Origin: Candidatus Cloacimonadota bacterium
GTDB lineage: Bacteria; Cloacimonadota; Cloacimonadia; JGIOTU-2
Length of the DNA stretch: 17,496 nt
Reading direction: 5' to 3'
Assembly (NCBI GenBank): GCA_021160355.1
Contig: JAGHCS010000175.1
Coordinates: forward strand, 1-17,496
Shown here: positions 7,968 to 15,906 of the stretch, one piece after another
Numbering within the stretch: the stretch's first letter is position 1
How the letters are laid out: each line of letters begins with the position of its first letter
Position numbers and translations under genes: made by a program
Notes under the pieces: model-generated
The model's database searches: none
The model's input: only the letters and a program-made list of their open reading frames with translations
What the model was told of the DNA's origin: nothing

Positions 7968-7996
7968 TTGACAAAATCAATGACATTCATGATATT
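7968..7996 (+). promoter_or_regulatory. Candidate sigma70-type promoter for the sensor kinase
   Basis: A perfect TTGACA (7968-7973) is followed after 17 bp by GATATT (7991-7996; four of six matches to TATAAT). The shifted TATTTA at 7993 is an alternative -10 box. It lies in the 106-bp spacer after the transporter gene and about 50 bp before the kinase start, which also has AAAGGA at 8036-8041. The promoter consensus of this organism is not known. Confidence 0.45.
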
Positions 7997-8046
7997 TAAT
8001 AAAAATATTTGGGCATCATACTGAAAGTTAATCTCAAAGGATAATA

Positions 8047-10602
8047 ATGCAAAAATTACCAATAACTGTCTTATATGTTGAAGATGAAACAGTCGTCCTG
8101 TTTTCTGTGACAGAAATGCTTAAACGCAGAGTTGAAAATGTCCTTTCTGCCATTGACGGAGAAGAGGGCTTCGACCTTTTTAAAAAACACTCTCCTGATA
8201 TAGTCGTTACAGATATAAATATGCCGAGAATGAACGGACTTCAAATGGCAAGAAAAATCAAACAGCACGATCCGAACATTCACATCTATTTGCTATCTGC
8301 CTTTCCTCAACCTGATTATCTACTCGAAGCGATTGATATCGGGGTCAAAGGATTTCTTAAAAAACCTCTCGATAAAACTAAACTCTTTCATATCCTCGAA
8401 GAACTATCCGAACCTGAACTTCTAAAGAAAAGGATTCTGAGAGAAGAAAAAGAAAGGAAGGCGATGCAGACTGCACTGCTCGATAGTGAGATCAAGTTCC
8501 ATACAATATTCAATAATCTAAATGATTCTATCTTCGTGCTTGAAATCACGCAAGACAATAGATCCGGCAGGATCTTAGAGGTCAATGATGCAGCGATCCA
8601 ACTATTTGGCTATACAAAGGATGAGTTCCAATCTATGACTCCAACTGACCTGGAAGACAAACCATCTACTGTAGTGAAAACCGACATTATTTCAAGATTG
8701 AAGAAAGGAAAGCATCTATCTTTTAACGATGTGTTCATAACAAAGCATGGCAAGCGAATTCCGGTAGAGATCAGCTCACATGTACTTACACGTAATGGTA
8801 AGGATTATATAATTTCCATCACACGGGATATCTCAGAAAGAAAAAACTACGAAGATGAGTTACGCCTTCATAGTCATGTTCTTCAGAACCTCAATGATTG
8901 TGTCGTGATGACCGACCTGAACGGTAAAATAACCTATGTAAATGATGCAGTTATTAAAACACTTAAGAATAAAAAAGAGCAACTGCTCGGGAAAACCATC
9001 AGTGTTTTTGGTGAAGATACAAAAGAATCAACAAGCCAAAATGAGCTTTTAAGAAATACCATTAAAAATGGTCATTGGACGGGAGAGGTGGTAAATTTTA
9101 CTGCCGATGGAGAAAAAGTAATATTTGATTCACATGTTTGGGTACTGCGAGACAGTAATGGGTCTGCAACAGGTCTGGTGGGAATCTCTCATGATGCAAC
9201 TGAAGAACGCCGGCAAGAGAAAAAACTTCGTGATAGTGAAGAAAAATTCCGCACACTTGCCGAAAATATACCCGGAACTGTTTATATTTATGAAATGCGT
9301 AAAGACGGTAAAGAACGCATCCTGCACTATATTGGACCGGGTTTTCGGGAGATGGTTGGCGAGGAATTTTCAAAACAGATCAATTTTGATGCGAATGCCT
9401 TTTTTGATTATGTTCATCCTGACGATTATGACGGCTTACAGTTAGCTGCTGAAAAAGCTCTTAATAATAATGAACCTCTGAGTTATGTATACAGAATGAA
9501 ATCAAAAGAGGGGAACATTATCTGGGTTCGCTCAATATGTAGGGGCATGAAACTTGAGAATGGAAATACATTATGGCAGGGAGTGCTTCTTAATATTACC
9601 GATCAAAAAAGAACCGAAGAGCAAATAAAAAATAAGGAAGCATTCAGCAATGCTCTTTTTGAATATAATCCCGTTGAAACAGTTGTCGTTGATAAGCAAG
9701 GCAGGATAGTACGATATAACAATTCTTTACTAGAAAATCGCAGCAGAGTCCCAGAAATTGGGAGTGTGATGTATAAAGATTATGCAGCAAAACACAACTT
9801 GGAAATGTATCATACCCTTATGAACTGCATCAAGAATAACGAAAGAAAAGTCGTCCCGAACACTATATATCGAAAGGGTGAGGAATCCGAAAAACATCTT
9901 CATGTTACGATTGCTCCATTTCCAGAAGGAGCAATAATCACTTCCCGCGATATTACCAAACAGGTACATGCCGAAGAACTTCTAAAACAAGAGATCGAAC
10001 AGAAAGAGCTACTCATCAAAGAAATCAATCATAGGGTAAAAAATAATTTTGCACTTGTATCAAGCCTGCTGGCGATACAACAGCAGAATATCGAAGATAA
10101 AAAGGTGAGAGATATTTTTGAGGAAGCTCAAAACAGGATCCAATCTATAGCCCTTGTCCATAAACTGCTCTATAATTCAGAAAATCTGGCGCATATAGAT
10201 TTTTCTACATATATAAACTCACTCATCAGGCAGCTAAGAGGTGGATTTGAACAGGAAACAGATCAGATTACTTTTAACTTGGACATACAAAATGTAGCCG
10301 TCGACATTGCAAAGGCAATCCCATGCGGACTTATAATAAATGAACTCATTACCAACGTTTTTAAGCATGGATTTAAGGATAGGGACACCGGTGTGATCTC
10401 TGTAAAAATGAATTATCTTGATGATAATCAGGTAAAATTGACTGTGTCAAACGACGGAAATCCTTTCCCTGCTGATGTAGACTTTCGTAAAACACAAACT
10501 CTCGGCCTCCAGCTTGTGACCAATCTGGTTGAGCAAATAGGGGGAACTATCGAACTTGATAAAAGCAAAGGAACCACATTTTTTATCACATTCAATATAT
10601 AA
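8047..10602 (+). CDS. Hybrid sensor histidine kinase, REC-PAS-PAS-PAS-PAS-HisKA_2-HATPase
   Basis: This 851-residue soluble signalling protein has no signal peptide or membrane segment. The N-terminal receiver domain (about 5-118) has acidic residues E12/D13, phospho-acceptor D56 in VVTDINMPRMNG, S84 and K106 in FLKKP. After a helical linker come four PAS-like sensor modules at about 150-268, 272-388, 396-523 (PAS_3-like, with FDYVHPDDYDGL) and 525-640. The kinase core begins with EINHRVKNNFALVSSLLAIQQ, where H662 is the predicted phosphorylated histidine of the HisKA_2 type. The ATPase has an N-box (NELITNVFKHG, N770) and glycine-containing boxes (SNDGNPFP, TLGLQLVTNLV). A receiver placed first suggests the kinase is controlled by another phosphodonor. 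No partner regulator is in the window. The gene lies 68 bp before the glycyl radical enzyme on the same strand, so it might sense a related signal, but this is inference. Confidence 0.93.
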   Translation: MQKLPITVLYVEDETVVLFSVTEMLKRRVENVLSAIDGEEGFDLFKKHSPDIVVTDINMPRMNGLQMARKIKQHDPNIHIYLLSAFPQPDYLLEAIDIGVKGFLKKPLDKTKLFHILEELSEPELLKKRILREEKERKAMQTALLDSEIKFHTIFNNLNDSIFVLEITQDNRSGRILEVNDAAIQLFGYTKDEFQSMTPTDLEDKPSTVVKTDIISRLKKGKHLSFNDVFITKHGKRIPVEISSHVLTRNGKDYIISITRDISERKNYEDELRLHSHVLQNLNDCVVMTDLNGKITYVNDAVIKTLKNKKEQLLGKTISVFGEDTKESTSQNELLRNTIKNGHWTGEVVNFTADGEKVIFDSHVWVLRDSNGSATGLVGISHDATEERRQEKKLRDSEEKFRTLAENIPGTVYIYEMRKDGKERILHYIGPGFREMVGEEFSKQINFDANAFFDYVHPDDYDGLQLAAEKALNNNEPLSYVYRMKSKEGNIIWVRSICRGMKLENGNTLWQGVLLNITDQKRTEEQIKNKEAFSNALFEYNPVETVVVDKQGRIVRYNNSLLENRSRVPEIGSVMYKDYAAKHNLEMYHTLMNCIKNNERKVVPNTIYRKGEESEKHLHVTIAPFPEGAIITSRDITKQVHAEELLKQEIEQKELLIKEINHRVKNNFALVSSLLAIQQQNIEDKKVRDIFEEAQNRIQSIALVHKLLYNSENLAHIDFSTYINSLIRQLRGGFEQETDQITFNLDIQNVAVDIAKAIPCGLIINELITNVFKHGFKDRDTGVISVKMNYLDDNQVKLTVSNDGNPFPADVDFRKTQTLGLQLVTNLVEQIGGTIELDKSKGTTFFITFNI

Positions 10603-10670
10603 TTATTTACATATTTTTTTATAATCTTTTTTTTACCTCAATAGAAGTAAACGTAATATAGGAGTCACAT

Positions 10671-13166
10671 ATGAGTTCATGCTCACATTATGATACAAGA
10701 GAAACAAAAGGAACCCCCTCAACCGAAAATGTAAAAAAAATGCGTGATCGCTACCTTTCCGAACCGATGTCTGTTGATGTCGAGTATATGAAATTTTACA
10801 CATTGGCGCATAAAGAATCTGACGGAATGAATTCTATTGAAAGACGAGCACACTGCCATGCTTTTGCAATGGAAAACATCACGCCGGTTATCCGTGATGG
10901 AGAACTCTTTGTAGGTAACAAGACACGATTCGTGCGAGGTGCGATACCTTATGCAAATTATGCCACAAACTATATCCTGAGAACTTTAAATAAAGAGGAA
11001 CAGGAAGCTCAGGCAAAGTTCACAGAGATAGGAACAGGCGGCGGCATCGAGAAATCTCAGAAAATCGCGTCTGAAGGTAAGCATGAAGTATTCGGAAAAA
11101 AATTCATTATATCTTTTGAAGATAAACTAACGCTCCGCGAGATTGCCGAATACTGGGTTGGAAAATGCATGCAGGATGTGGCAGACAATTTTTGGAAACC
11201 AGATTTTGATAAGGCATCATATATAGAAGATGGCTGGAAGATAGGACTCTACACCGCACCTCATGATCCCGCTCCGGAAGGACGCTATGTGCTGGATTTC
11301 GAGACTGCACTTTCAGAAGGTTTCGATACTATTATTAAAAAAGCAAAAAAACTCCTGAAAGAGATCGAGATAACGGATTACGAATCCGCACAAAAGGCAT
11401 ATTTCTGGCGTGCAGGCATTCGTGTGCTTGAAGCAACTATCACCTGGGCGCACAACTATGCAAAAGAAGCACGCCGTCTTGCAAAATCAGAAAAGAATGA
11501 AACTCGAAAAAAAGAACTTTTGAAAATCGCAGAAATGTGTGAGTATGTACCTGCACAGAGTCCCCGCACGTTTCATGAAGCGATGCAGGCATATTGGCTT
11601 ATCTATCTCGCAGGACATATTGAAGGAGCACACCTCGGATACTCGCCCGGTCGGTTTGATAGATATATGTATCCATATTATAAGAGAGATATAGAGAAGG
11701 GCATCACCACAGATAAAGAAGTACTCGAACTTCTCGAAGCTTTGCGCGTCAAGATGACGGAGATCGAATATATGGCTTCATTTTCTTGGGAAGGACTCGG
11801 GTCTGGAAATCTCTACCAGAATATGATTCTTGGTGGATTGGACGAGAATGGGTACAGGGGTGATAACGAACTTTCCCTGCTTGTTCTTCAATCTGCAATT
11901 AACTGCCAGACTACTCAGCCCACACTCTCTATATGGTATGACGATTCTCTTTCAGATGAATTTCTCCTAAAAGCCATTGAGTGTGTTAAAACCGGTGTAG
12001 GATTCCCGGCTTTCTTCAATCTCAAGATATACATCCAGCATGAGCTCCAGAAAAGCAAACTTCCGCTTTCTCTTATCCGCAAATATGCAGCAATGGGTGG
12101 CTGCACAGAGCCGACAATGGAAGGTATGAGTTACGGTGTGGTGCAGGCAGGATTCATAAACCATGCAAAAGTGCTTGAAATTGCAATGAATGGTGGACTC
12201 GATCCCCACACAGGTGAACTTATAGAAAAATCTTCACTTCCTCAAACCTATAAAGAACTCGAAAATGCATATAAGTTCCATTTAAGAAATGCAATAAGGA
12301 ATTGGCAGCGTTACTGGAATTACGTCATGGCAGCACATCGTGACACCTGTAATCTTATCTATTCATCAATGCTTGTGCGCGATTGCCTGAGTAGAGGAAA
12401 ATCCCTCGATGATAAAGGTGCGATCGTGAATGGAAGCCCGACAACTCTCAGCTCTGGAATGGTGAATGTGGCAAACAGTCTTTCTGTCGTAAAAAAACTT
12501 GTAAGAGATGATAAGAAGCTTACAATGGATGAACTTCGAGCAGTTCTGGCAGAGAATTGGAAAGACAACGAAACACTTCATAAAGCTGCAATGGATGCAC
12601 CCAAGTGGGGTAATAATGATGATTATGTCGATGTCATTTATGAAGAGCTGTTCAATACTTATTGCGATTATGTTTCCGAACAGTTGAATTACCTTGGTGA
12701 GCCCTACGACCCCTCCATGCTTGCGATCAGCACACACGCTCCTTTCGGCAAAGTGTGCAACGCAACCCCTGACGGTAGATATGCCGGAGAAACCCTTGCA
12801 GACGGTGTCACCTCCCCCTTTTACGGTACAGACACAAATGGTCCGCTTGCCGTGTTACACTCAGCTGGTAAGATCGACCACACAAAGATCCGCGGCGGTC
12901 TGCATAATATGAAATTCCTGCCCTCAACACTGAAAGGTGTGCAAGGTTCGAGAAAATTACTCTCTCTTATTAAAACCTATTTTGACACACTGGGATTCCA
13001 GTTACAATTCAATGTCGTGGACAGCAAGATGCTTCGGGATGCGCAGGAAAATCCGGAACAATACCGCGACCTGATCGTGCGAGTTGCAGGATTCAGCGCA
13101 TTCTTTGTGGAGCTTGGTACAAGCATACAGAACGAGATCATCGCCAGGACTGAACAAAAACTGTAA
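10671..13166 (+). CDS. Glycyl radical enzyme (pyruvate formate-lyase superfamily), substrate unassigned
   Basis: This 831-residue enzyme has the two hallmarks of a GRE. The first is an active-site cysteine in AAMGGCTEPTMEG (C478, with E480 two residues on). The second is the C-terminal radical loop VRVAGFSAFFVELG, with G807 carrying the stored radical 24 residues from the end. The PFL-like domain includes GVGFPAFFN and the conserved APKWGNNDDYVD near 643-654. A Cys-x-Glu active site is the arrangement of dehydratase, decarboxylase, lyase and fumarate-adding GREs; true pyruvate formate-lyase has adjacent cysteines and is excluded. The motif is C-T-E rather than the C-V-E I associate with choline lyase, glycerol dehydratase and hydroxyproline dehydratase, and SGNLYQNMILGGLDENG also looks unlike them. 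An arylacetate-decarboxylase-like or fumarate-adding enzyme is possible but unproven. No small cysteine-rich subunit and no microcompartment genes are nearby. GGAG (10661-10664) supports the start. Confidence 0.92.
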   Translation: MSSCSHYDTRETKGTPSTENVKKMRDRYLSEPMSVDVEYMKFYTLAHKESDGMNSIERRAHCHAFAMENITPVIRDGELFVGNKTRFVRGAIPYANYATNYILRTLNKEEQEAQAKFTEIGTGGGIEKSQKIASEGKHEVFGKKFIISFEDKLTLREIAEYWVGKCMQDVADNFWKPDFDKASYIEDGWKIGLYTAPHDPAPEGRYVLDFETALSEGFDTIIKKAKKLLKEIEITDYESAQKAYFWRAGIRVLEATITWAHNYAKEARRLAKSEKNETRKKELLKIAEMCEYVPAQSPRTFHEAMQAYWLIYLAGHIEGAHLGYSPGRFDRYMYPYYKRDIEKGITTDKEVLELLEALRVKMTEIEYMASFSWEGLGSGNLYQNMILGGLDENGYRGDNELSLLVLQSAINCQTTQPTLSIWYDDSLSDEFLLKAIECVKTGVGFPAFFNLKIYIQHELQKSKLPLSLIRKYAAMGGCTEPTMEGMSYGVVQAGFINHAKVLEIAMNGGLDPHTGELIEKSSLPQTYKELENAYKFHLRNAIRNWQRYWNYVMAAHRDTCNLIYSSMLVRDCLSRGKSLDDKGAIVNGSPTTLSSGMVNVANSLSVVKKLVRDDKKLTMDELRAVLAENWKDNETLHKAAMDAPKWGNNDDYVDVIYEELFNTYCDYVSEQLNYLGEPYDPSMLAISTHAPFGKVCNATPDGRYAGETLADGVTSPFYGTDTNGPLAVLHSAGKIDHTKIRGGLHNMKFLPSTLKGVQGSRKLLSLIKTYFDTLGFQLQFNVVDSKMLRDAQENPEQYRDLIVRVAGFSAFFVELGTSIQNEIIARTEQKL

Positions 13167-13167
13167 C

Positions 13168-14100
13168 ATGTCCGATAAAGAACCAACTGCATATATATTC
13201 GATATAGAAGATTTCGCTACCCAGGATGGTCCGGGCATTCGAACCGTTATCTTCTTCAAAGGATGCTCGCTGCGGTGCAGATGGTGCTCGAATCCCGAGA
13301 GTCAGAACAATTTCCCTGAAATTTTATACAGCGATGCTCTATGTAAAAAGTGCGGAACCTGCATCGAAGTATGTCCTTACGAAGCAGTTACTTTTAACGA
13401 TAATAAAGCACTCGCTTTTAATAGAGCGCTCTGCCTGATATGTAAAGATAAGCCGTGTGTAACAGCTTGTAATAATGATGCCATAAGAATTGCAGGAAAG
13501 AAATGGCGGGTCAACGAACTGTTTGATAAAGTGAATGTCAATTCTCAATATTTCACCAATTCCGGAGGAGGGATTACCCTCTCCGGTGGCGAGCCGCTGC
13601 TTCAGGCGGAGTTTGTAAGAGCTTTTATAAATAAATGCACTCAATTGGGACTCTCTGTCGGACTGGAAACCTGCGGAAACTTCAAGTGGGAACACGTTCA
13701 AGATTTTATTTCTGACTTTGATTTTATATACTATGATATTAAATGTCTCGACAATGAGCTCAGCAAAAGATATACAGAACAGGAAAATATGACAATTTTA
13801 AAAAATCTGGATAAATTGTCTCAAAAAATCGATACTTCAAAGATCATAATCTCTATCGCTCTCATTCCCGAAATTACAGCAACTGAAGAAAATATTTCTT
13901 CATTGATCGCATTGTGTATAAAGTTGGGAATCACATCAGTTCGTCTGCTTCCCTATCATACTCTTGGCAAAGGAAAATATGCAGAGCTTGGCAGGGAATA
14001 TCTTATGAATGATGGCTTGAAAATAACTGATGAGGAAGTTCTCGAAATTCAATTATTTTTTAAGAATAATAATATTCATTGCAAGATAGAGGGATTTTAG
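13168..14100 (+). CDS. Glycyl-radical enzyme activating enzyme (radical SAM)
   Basis: This 310-residue enzyme uses S-adenosylmethionine and a [4Fe-4S] cluster to abstract hydrogen from the GRE glycine. The radical-SAM motif is KGCSLRCRWC (C33, C37, C40), after DGPGIRTVIFFKG. Two ferredoxin-type clusters follow: C59, C62, C65, C69 and C89, C92, C97, C101. This two-cluster insert is typical of activases for non-PFL GREs. The SAM-contacting GGE motif is in GGGITLSGGEPLLQAEF. The ATG at 13168 lies one base after the GRE stop codon, indicating a tightly coupled operon. The reading frame is open upstream to 13084, but that part lies within the GRE gene. Its dedicated partner is almost certainly the preceding GRE. 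Confidence 0.95.
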   Translation: MSDKEPTAYIFDIEDFATQDGPGIRTVIFFKGCSLRCRWCSNPESQNNFPEILYSDALCKKCGTCIEVCPYEAVTFNDNKALAFNRALCLICKDKPCVTACNNDAIRIAGKKWRVNELFDKVNVNSQYFTNSGGGITLSGGEPLLQAEFVRAFINKCTQLGLSVGLETCGNFKWEHVQDFISDFDFIYYDIKCLDNELSKRYTEQENMTILKNLDKLSQKIDTSKIIISIALIPEITATEENISSLIALCIKLGITSVRLLPYHTLGKGKYAELGREYLMNDGLKITDEEVLEIQLFFKNNNIHCKIEGF

Positions 14101-14145
14101 ATATACGGTTCTCGCTATGAGGAAAAGTGAAATACTGTGATATGT

Positions 14146-15753
14146 TTATTTTAATAATACGCATTTTCTTATTTCAGAAAAATTATCAGTTTCCATTTTG
14201 TAGAAATATACGCCTGATGGAATGGAATTGTTGTTTTCATCTTTCCCATCCCATGTGACAGACCCTTCGACAAGCTCAGGGTGACAATAAAAAGTACGAA
14301 TTTTCTGACCTTTAATATTAAAGATATTAATTTGTGATAATTCGTGTGAATTCGTGGTTCCATAAAAAGAAATTGTGGTTGATGAATTGAAAGGATTGGG
14401 ATTGTTTTGATACAAATAAAACTTGTTCTGGTGTGGGTTATCATCTATTGATACCACAAAATTAACAAAAAAATGCACGGGATCGTTGTACGGACCCCAG
14501 CCACCTGCGTTGTATCCTCTCACTTGCCACCAGTAATCTGTATTATTTATGAGTTCTTTCACGAGGTATGATGTATCTGTAACAATAGTGTCAGCGAGGA
14601 ATATAGTCATTGCAGAATCACTTGCAACTTGAAGTTGATAATGGGTTGCCTGCCACGGCTCTGCAGGATTCCATATCATCATAACACTATCGGCAAATAC
14701 AGAATCCATAGGTGAAACCACTGTAATAGTATCCGGCGGTGATATTGGAGTAAAAGTATAGGTGTTGTTATTAGGAATACTGTCGCTTAGACCACCAAAC
14801 AGAAGACCAGAGATGTTATACTGTTCTCTTGTACTTGTACCTGTCTGCCGTAATAGGGGTGAATGTTTCAAACACTGAGCTTGTTGTGTATCTAGTAGAG
14901 CGATTGCGCTGTTTGCCGTGGGCTGTGGCATTAGTTCTGCTCTTTGAGTCAATTCTCCAGAGCCGGTGTTGTATTCATAGACCACATCACTTTCTCCGGT
15001 GGCAGTTTGCCCGCCGAATATGAAAATGACATCTTGGCCTTGTGCGTTTTGCACTACCGCAGAACACGCATAACCAGTTAATGGCGGCCCCCCGGAAGTC
15101 ACTCCCCACGTACCATTTGAAAATTGATAGTAGGCGATAATTCCCGGCTCTCCAAAAACGAGCAGGTATTCCTGACCCATCATGTATGCGTTGTGCGCGA
15201 TGTGATTGCTGTATGCCTTGGGGCAACTCTCTAGTTGTTGGAAGCTGCCACTTGAGTATCTCCAGAAATCCTCCAAATTCTCGCCCGCACTGTCCTGTCC
15301 TCCCAGAATGAGAATGCTTCCATCCGACTGTGGGATGGTTGTGTGTCCGCTTCGTGCCGGCGGGTATGAGCCGATGACTGGCTCTTCCCACTCATTGCTT
15401 CCGGTATCATACGTCCACATGTCGTCGAGTGCTCCGGTTTCACCATATCCGCCATATACAAACATTTTACTGCCCATAGTCCATGCCTGGTGTTCTTTTC
15501 GCTTTGGCGGCGGATCATTTGCTGGAACTACATTGTTCCACCCGTTTGCATCATAGGTAAACAGGTCGTCCTTTAGCTCACCCTGATATCCTTCCCCACC
15601 AAATAGCATGATGCGTCCGTCGGGTAGAGTTACCATACTATGTCCCTGTCTTGCATCGGGTGAATTGGGTGGCGTTATCGGTGTCCAATCATCTGCCCAT
15701 GCACTACTTATGCTCAGTATCATCACAAAAACGAAGATTATTGATCTTTTCAT
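14146..15753 (-). CDS. Secreted Kelch-repeat/fibronectin-III protein with FlgD-type C-terminal domain (paralog A)
   Basis: This 535-residue protein begins with a signal peptide (RSIIFVFVMILSISSAWA, cleavage AWA|DD). Residues about 25-330 form Kelch-type beta-propeller repeats with GG doublets, for example GRIMLFGGEGYQGE, MFVYGGYGETGALDD and ILILGGQDSAGENLED. A fibronectin-III-like domain follows (about 340-430, from DTITVVSPMDS to VHFFVNF). The C-terminus (about 445-535) is FlgD/type IX-like: YQNNPNPFNSSTTISF ... WDGKDENNNSIPSGVYFYK. Such ends often direct export through the type IX system and surface attachment. Three short stretches look inserted compared with paralog B: residues 292-311, 466-475 and 490-498. 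The last two resemble dispersed repeats read in frame. GAGGGG (complement of 15760-15765) supports the start. It is convergent with the GRE activase gene and 153 bp downstream of paralog B. Binding partner unknown. Confidence 0.88.
   Translation of the reverse strand: MKRSIIFVFVMILSISSAWADDWTPITPPNSPDARQGHSMVTLPDGRIMLFGGEGYQGELKDDLFTYDANGWNNVVPANDPPPKRKEHQAWTMGSKMFVYGGYGETGALDDMWTYDTGSNEWEEPVIGSYPPARSGHTTIPQSDGSILILGGQDSAGENLEDFWRYSSGSFQQLESCPKAYSNHIAHNAYMMGQEYLLVFGEPGIIAYYQFSNGTWGVTSGGPPLTGYACSAVVQNAQGQDVIFIFGGQTATGESDVVYEYNTGSGELTQRAELMPQPTANSAIALLDTQQAQCLKHSPLLRQTGTSTREQYNISGLLFGGLSDSIPNNNTYTFTPISPPDTITVVSPMDSVFADSVMMIWNPAEPWQATHYQLQVASDSAMTIFLADTIVTDTSYLVKELINNTDYWWQVRGYNAGGWGPYNDPVHFFVNFVVSIDDNPHQNKFYLYQNNPNPFNSSTTISFYGTTNSHELSQINIFNIKGQKIRTFYCHPELVEGSVTWDGKDENNNSIPSGVYFYKMETDNFSEIRKCVLLK
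14261..14286. repeat. Short repeat-like element translated in frame ('CHPELVEG')
   Basis: This 26-bp piece has ACCCT at 14262-14266 and AGGGT at 14278-14282 as inverted arms around TCGACAAGCTC. On the coding (minus) strand it gives residues about 490-498, HPELVEGS. I recall this peptide and its DNA as a recurring interspersed repeat in unrelated environmental genomes; that is memory, not a search. It lies between a beta-strand (GQKIRTF) and WDGKDENNNS of the FlgD-like domain, a place where paralog B has a different loop. A GTGACA occurs on both sides (14255-14260 and 14281-14286), which may be chance. Confidence 0.6.
14329..14358. repeat. Three 10-bp direct repeats (AATTYGTGNN) inside a gene
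   Basis: AATTTGTGAT (14329-14338), AATTCGTGTG (14339-14348) and AATTCGTGGT (14349-14358) are consecutive. On the coding strand they give T-N-S-H-E-L-S-Q-I (residues about 466-475) within the FlgD-like domain of Kelch paralog A. The 10-bp design matches the intergenic module at 1565-1591. Confidence 0.6.
14431..14760. repeat. Copy A of a 330-bp near-identical block shared by the two Kelch genes
   Basis: By hand alignment at a constant offset of 1740 bp, this block matches 16171-16500 with 14 mismatches in 330 bp and no gaps (about 96%). It includes identical runs of 93 bp (14485-14577) and 61 bp (14631-14691). It encodes residues 332-441, the fibronectin-III-like domain and its edges. Confidence 0.92.
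14821..14879. other. Candidate in-frame insertion in Kelch paralog A
   Basis: This segment encodes residues 292-311 (around CLKHSPLLRQTGTSTREQY), with no counterpart in paralog B, where the propeller passes directly from LPVVPPGKQQFG to the LVFGGLS strand. It contains the tandem CTTGTA, CTTGTA at about 14828-14839. Its composition is unlike the surrounding Kelch sequence and it roughly accounts for the 19-residue length difference between paralogs. Whether it is an inserted repeat is inference. Confidence 0.35.
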
Positions 15754-15906
15754 GGGTTACCCCTCAATTTAATTTGTAAAAAATGAACTGAAATGTGGGA
15801 AATTTTATATCCTTTTTCCATAGATATTAACCTCTTTTGTAGAAAACCGAATATGGCGTGATTACGTCAAGCTAATTTTGTTTTCTTGTGCAGAAAGGAG
15901 TTGCCC

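Noticed and set aside
9125..9445. 106-aa plus-strand ORF within the kinase gene
   Set aside because: An out-of-frame shadow of the PAS region, with no features of a real protein.
10603..10670. Intrinsic terminator between the kinase and GRE genes
   Set aside because: There are T-runs, but no inverted repeat precedes them.
12366..12737. 123-aa minus-strand ORF within the GRE gene
   Set aside because: It lies wholly opposite a strongly supported GRE coding region and has no recognisable domain or start context.
14106..14124. Hairpin TTCTC/GAGGA between the convergent activase and Kelch genes as a terminator
   Set aside because: A five-pair stem including a G-U, with no T-run on either strand.
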